Assembly (NCBI GenBank): GCA_027579435.1
Contig: JANBPK010001039.1
Coordinates: forward strand, 124,001 to 188,000
Reading direction: 5' to 3'
DNA length: 64,000 nucleotides
DNA from: Candolleomyces eurysporus
Taxonomy: Eukaryota > Basidiomycota > Agaricomycetes > Agaricales > Psathyrellaceae
Under the pieces are notes generated by a model, which saw nothing but the letters and a program-made list of their open reading frames with translations, searched no databases and had not been told where the DNA came from. The first letter of the stretch is position 1, and each line of letters opens with the position of its first letter. Made by a program: the position numbers and the translations under genes. This document shows, piece by piece, positions 62,031 through 64,000 of this stretch.

Positions 62031-62454
62031 TTAGAGAGACCAGCGCGTGCTAATATGAACTGGTTTGCGGTACCAGAAGTCGGTCTAGTTTCAACTCGAG
62101 TTGGTGCTTTCTCAGCCACAAAATGTAGGCCGAACTGAAGGCAAACCTTCCACCGCTTTGACTCCACAAGCGCTTATTGTGAACCGCCCGACACTGGTTT
62201 CCGTAGCAGTACCGCATGTTCCTGCTTCAGCAAGGCCTTGCGGAAGGGTATTTTCAACGTGTTATGGGCGTTATACGCTTCATTCCCCAACCGATCTGGC
62301 AAGTCTGACCTGACGTTCGATGGCAGAAAATCCCCTCGTTTTGCTGTTTGCGGAAAGCAGGGTTTGGCTATGCTTCGCATTCAGAAGATCCCAGGGAAAT
62401 GGTGCACAACCACTGGCTTGTTCACGAAAGTGAGACGGACTATGTGCCTATCGG

Positions 62455-62596
62455 CTGTCTTTCTTTTTGGGTGATGTCAGAAGTGGGGGAGGCTTCGACA
62501 CATCTGAGATTCAACACACTTGCCCATTGCCTGTCTTTCTTTCTGGGTGACGTACCCGCCAGAGTGAGGGAGGTCTCGACACATCTGAGATTTAAT
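62455..62596 (+). repeat. Two imperfect direct repeats upstream of the edge gene
   Basis: Copies at about 62455-62515 and 62531-62594 share CTGTCTTTCTTT, GGGTGA and TCGACACATCTGAGATT with small changes and an insertion. They lie 190-330 bp before the ATG at 62783, so they could be promoter repeats. Confidence 0.6.
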
Positions 62597-62782
62597 AATA
62601 CACTAGAGTTCAGGCGTGTTCGCCTTGCTCCCTGTGCACATAAGTTACTTTCGGTTACTAAATGTTGTGCCATGCTATTCCCTATATATAGAGGGCTCTT
62701 CTCCCCGTTCCTCCCATCCCCGGATCATTTATCCATTCACACTCCATCTGTATACTCCTTCCCAAGCGACTCATTCTCTGTG

Positions 62783-64000
62783 ATGGCGTCCAATTCTTTC
62801 GGGGGATCGCGATCGCAAGACAGGCGTCCAGGAGGACCCAACATGTCATACTTCCAGAACGCGAGCGGCTTCACGATGGATAGCGTGAACTTCAAAAATG
62901 TCCAAGGCGACTACCTCGATCGGCGCTCCTCCACCACCGTCAATAATGAATCCGTTAACAACTCCGCTGTGTATCATCAAGAGAATTCCCAAGCAGGGAT
63001 CTACAATGGCGATATCACTGGCGGTGTCACAACGTACACCGGAGGGACCGTCGCATACTCGAGTTCGAGGCCAAACAGCGGACCCCGGCCATACCCGGCA
63101 CAAAGGGCAACCCGGACTTCGAGGGAAAAGAGCAAGTACTTCACGTTTATCATTTGAAGCTCACCTTCAACTAACATTCTACTTCTTTCTTTCTTTCTTT
63201 GCCTCACCAGGTGCCTCGCATTCAACTAGAACGTATCACCAGAATAATGCCGCGGGGTCGATCTACAACGGTGAAATCGAAGGCGGTGTCACCACGTACA
63301 CAAATACAAATGTTACCTACGGTTAGCACATTCAGTCGCAATGGATGGGTTGATATCTGACCTTAACCGCCCACAACAGGCCATGATGACAATGGAAGGA
63401 ACGATGATCCCAGCTCTCACCAGCAGGGATGCTGGTTCAACCATCAAGCTCATGGTCAATGTAAGCACCTTCGATTGAGATATTCCGGGATGCGCTGCTA
63501 ACTCTGTTGTTAGACTTCAACACAGCAATGTCCGCGGAGCCTGGCAACGACTATGAAGACCCTGCTTCCGAGGGTGCTTCGTACCATTATCCCGAGTCGT
63601 ACAATAAGGGCCATACTGCTTTCCAGAGGAGGTCGCCACCTCCTTCCTACAGAGCCAGAAGGGTCCACAATCCCAAGGCCGACACAAGGCCTCCGTTGAT
63701 TCCAGCGAACTCCCATGGCTCCGGACTTCTTCCTATTCATGAAGGTCCACCCCCTACTAGTTTTGCCAACGCATATCCATCTCCTCCCTCCAGTCAAGGT
63801 GGGCAGCCTTTCGAGGAGAACTACGCAAATAGCCAGGTCAACGAGTGCCTTGCTCCAGCCAGCGTCAGCAATGGAATACAGAAATTGAATCTTGACGATT
63901 GCGACCGGCCTGAGCACACTCAGCTCCCTCCCACTCCTCCTGAGCCTGCTCATCAAATGCCTCAGCGAACATACAGCACTAAGAACCCTTTCGCTCCTCT
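62783..64000 (+). CDS. Disordered protein with NA/VQG N-terminal motif, incomplete at the window edge
   Basis: Exons 62783-63131, 63211-63321, 63380-63460 and 63514 to beyond 64000. The start MASNSFGGSRSQDRRPGGP leads to the motif MSYFQNASGFTMDSVNFK and VQGDYLD, then to two similar blocks: AGIYNGDITGGVTTYTGG in exon 1 and GSIYNGEIEGGVTTYTNT in exon 2. So the exon 2 block is an internal repeat. The fourth exon is Pro/Ser-rich and continues out of the window. The first intron uses a GC donor (A|GCAAGT at 63132). There is no signal peptide. In agaricomycetes similar N-terminal motifs head otherwise unrelated proteins; the function is unknown. Confidence 0.65.

Overview
The window looks like nuclear DNA of a filamentous basidiomycete, most likely an agaricomycete. 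Genes are dense on both strands and cut by many 48-90 nt introns with GT..AG ends. The recognisable products (exo-polygalacturonase GH28, DUF6534 membrane protein, DUF1996 secreted protein, MARVEL protein, many F-box-like proteins) are a typical agaricomycete set. I saw no bacterial operon, CRISPR array, rRNA or convincing tRNA. Exon limits below come from splice motifs, reading phase and comparison between paralogs inside the window. There is no transcript evidence.

Layout: 0-5 kb holds a probable Mediator-25-type vWA protein (-) and the ubiquitin-L40 fusion gene (+). 5-20 kb is dominated by an F-box-like family: an F-box/LRR-like copy at 5.2-7.2 kb, then four intact members of a distinct family (7.2-8.7, 9.0-10.5, 10.7-12.3, 17.4-19.0 kb) and a decayed one (19.2-20.1 kb). 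A further decayed copy lies at 28.6-29.9 kb. Two acidic Ser-rich proteins (12.5 and 13.7-14.7 kb) and an RRM-less CstF-64-like protein (15.4-16.4 kb) sit among them. 20-32 kb has a secreted Ser/Thr-rich protein, an unknown 492-aa protein, an 18-exon GH28 gene broken by a 29-bp tandem duplication, and a MARVEL protein. 32-38 kb has an F-box-like protein with a long Ser-rich insert, a class I/II aminotransferase and an RWD/DUF1115 protein.

39-49 kb contains two tandem duplications of poorly described families: a 599/597-aa pair (+) with conserved promoter sequence, and a 402/391-aa pair (-) that looks like beta-trefoil + Ser/Thr linker + aerolysin/ETX-like module + C-terminal hydrophobic tail. 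49-58 kb holds DUF1996 and DUF6534 genes, a small conserved disordered protein, ribosomal protein L10a (uL1) and an unknown 168-aa protein. 58-64 kb is sparse, with a probable degenerate gene and, at the edge, an incomplete gene with an N-terminal motif shared with the 39-44 kb pair.

The genes do not form one pathway. Housekeeping genes (L40, L10a, CstF-like, Mediator) alternate with fast-evolving, duplicated, surface or ubiquitin-ligase-adaptor type genes. Technical note: nine N characters occur, nearly all beside homopolymers, and at least one shifts a reading frame artificially.
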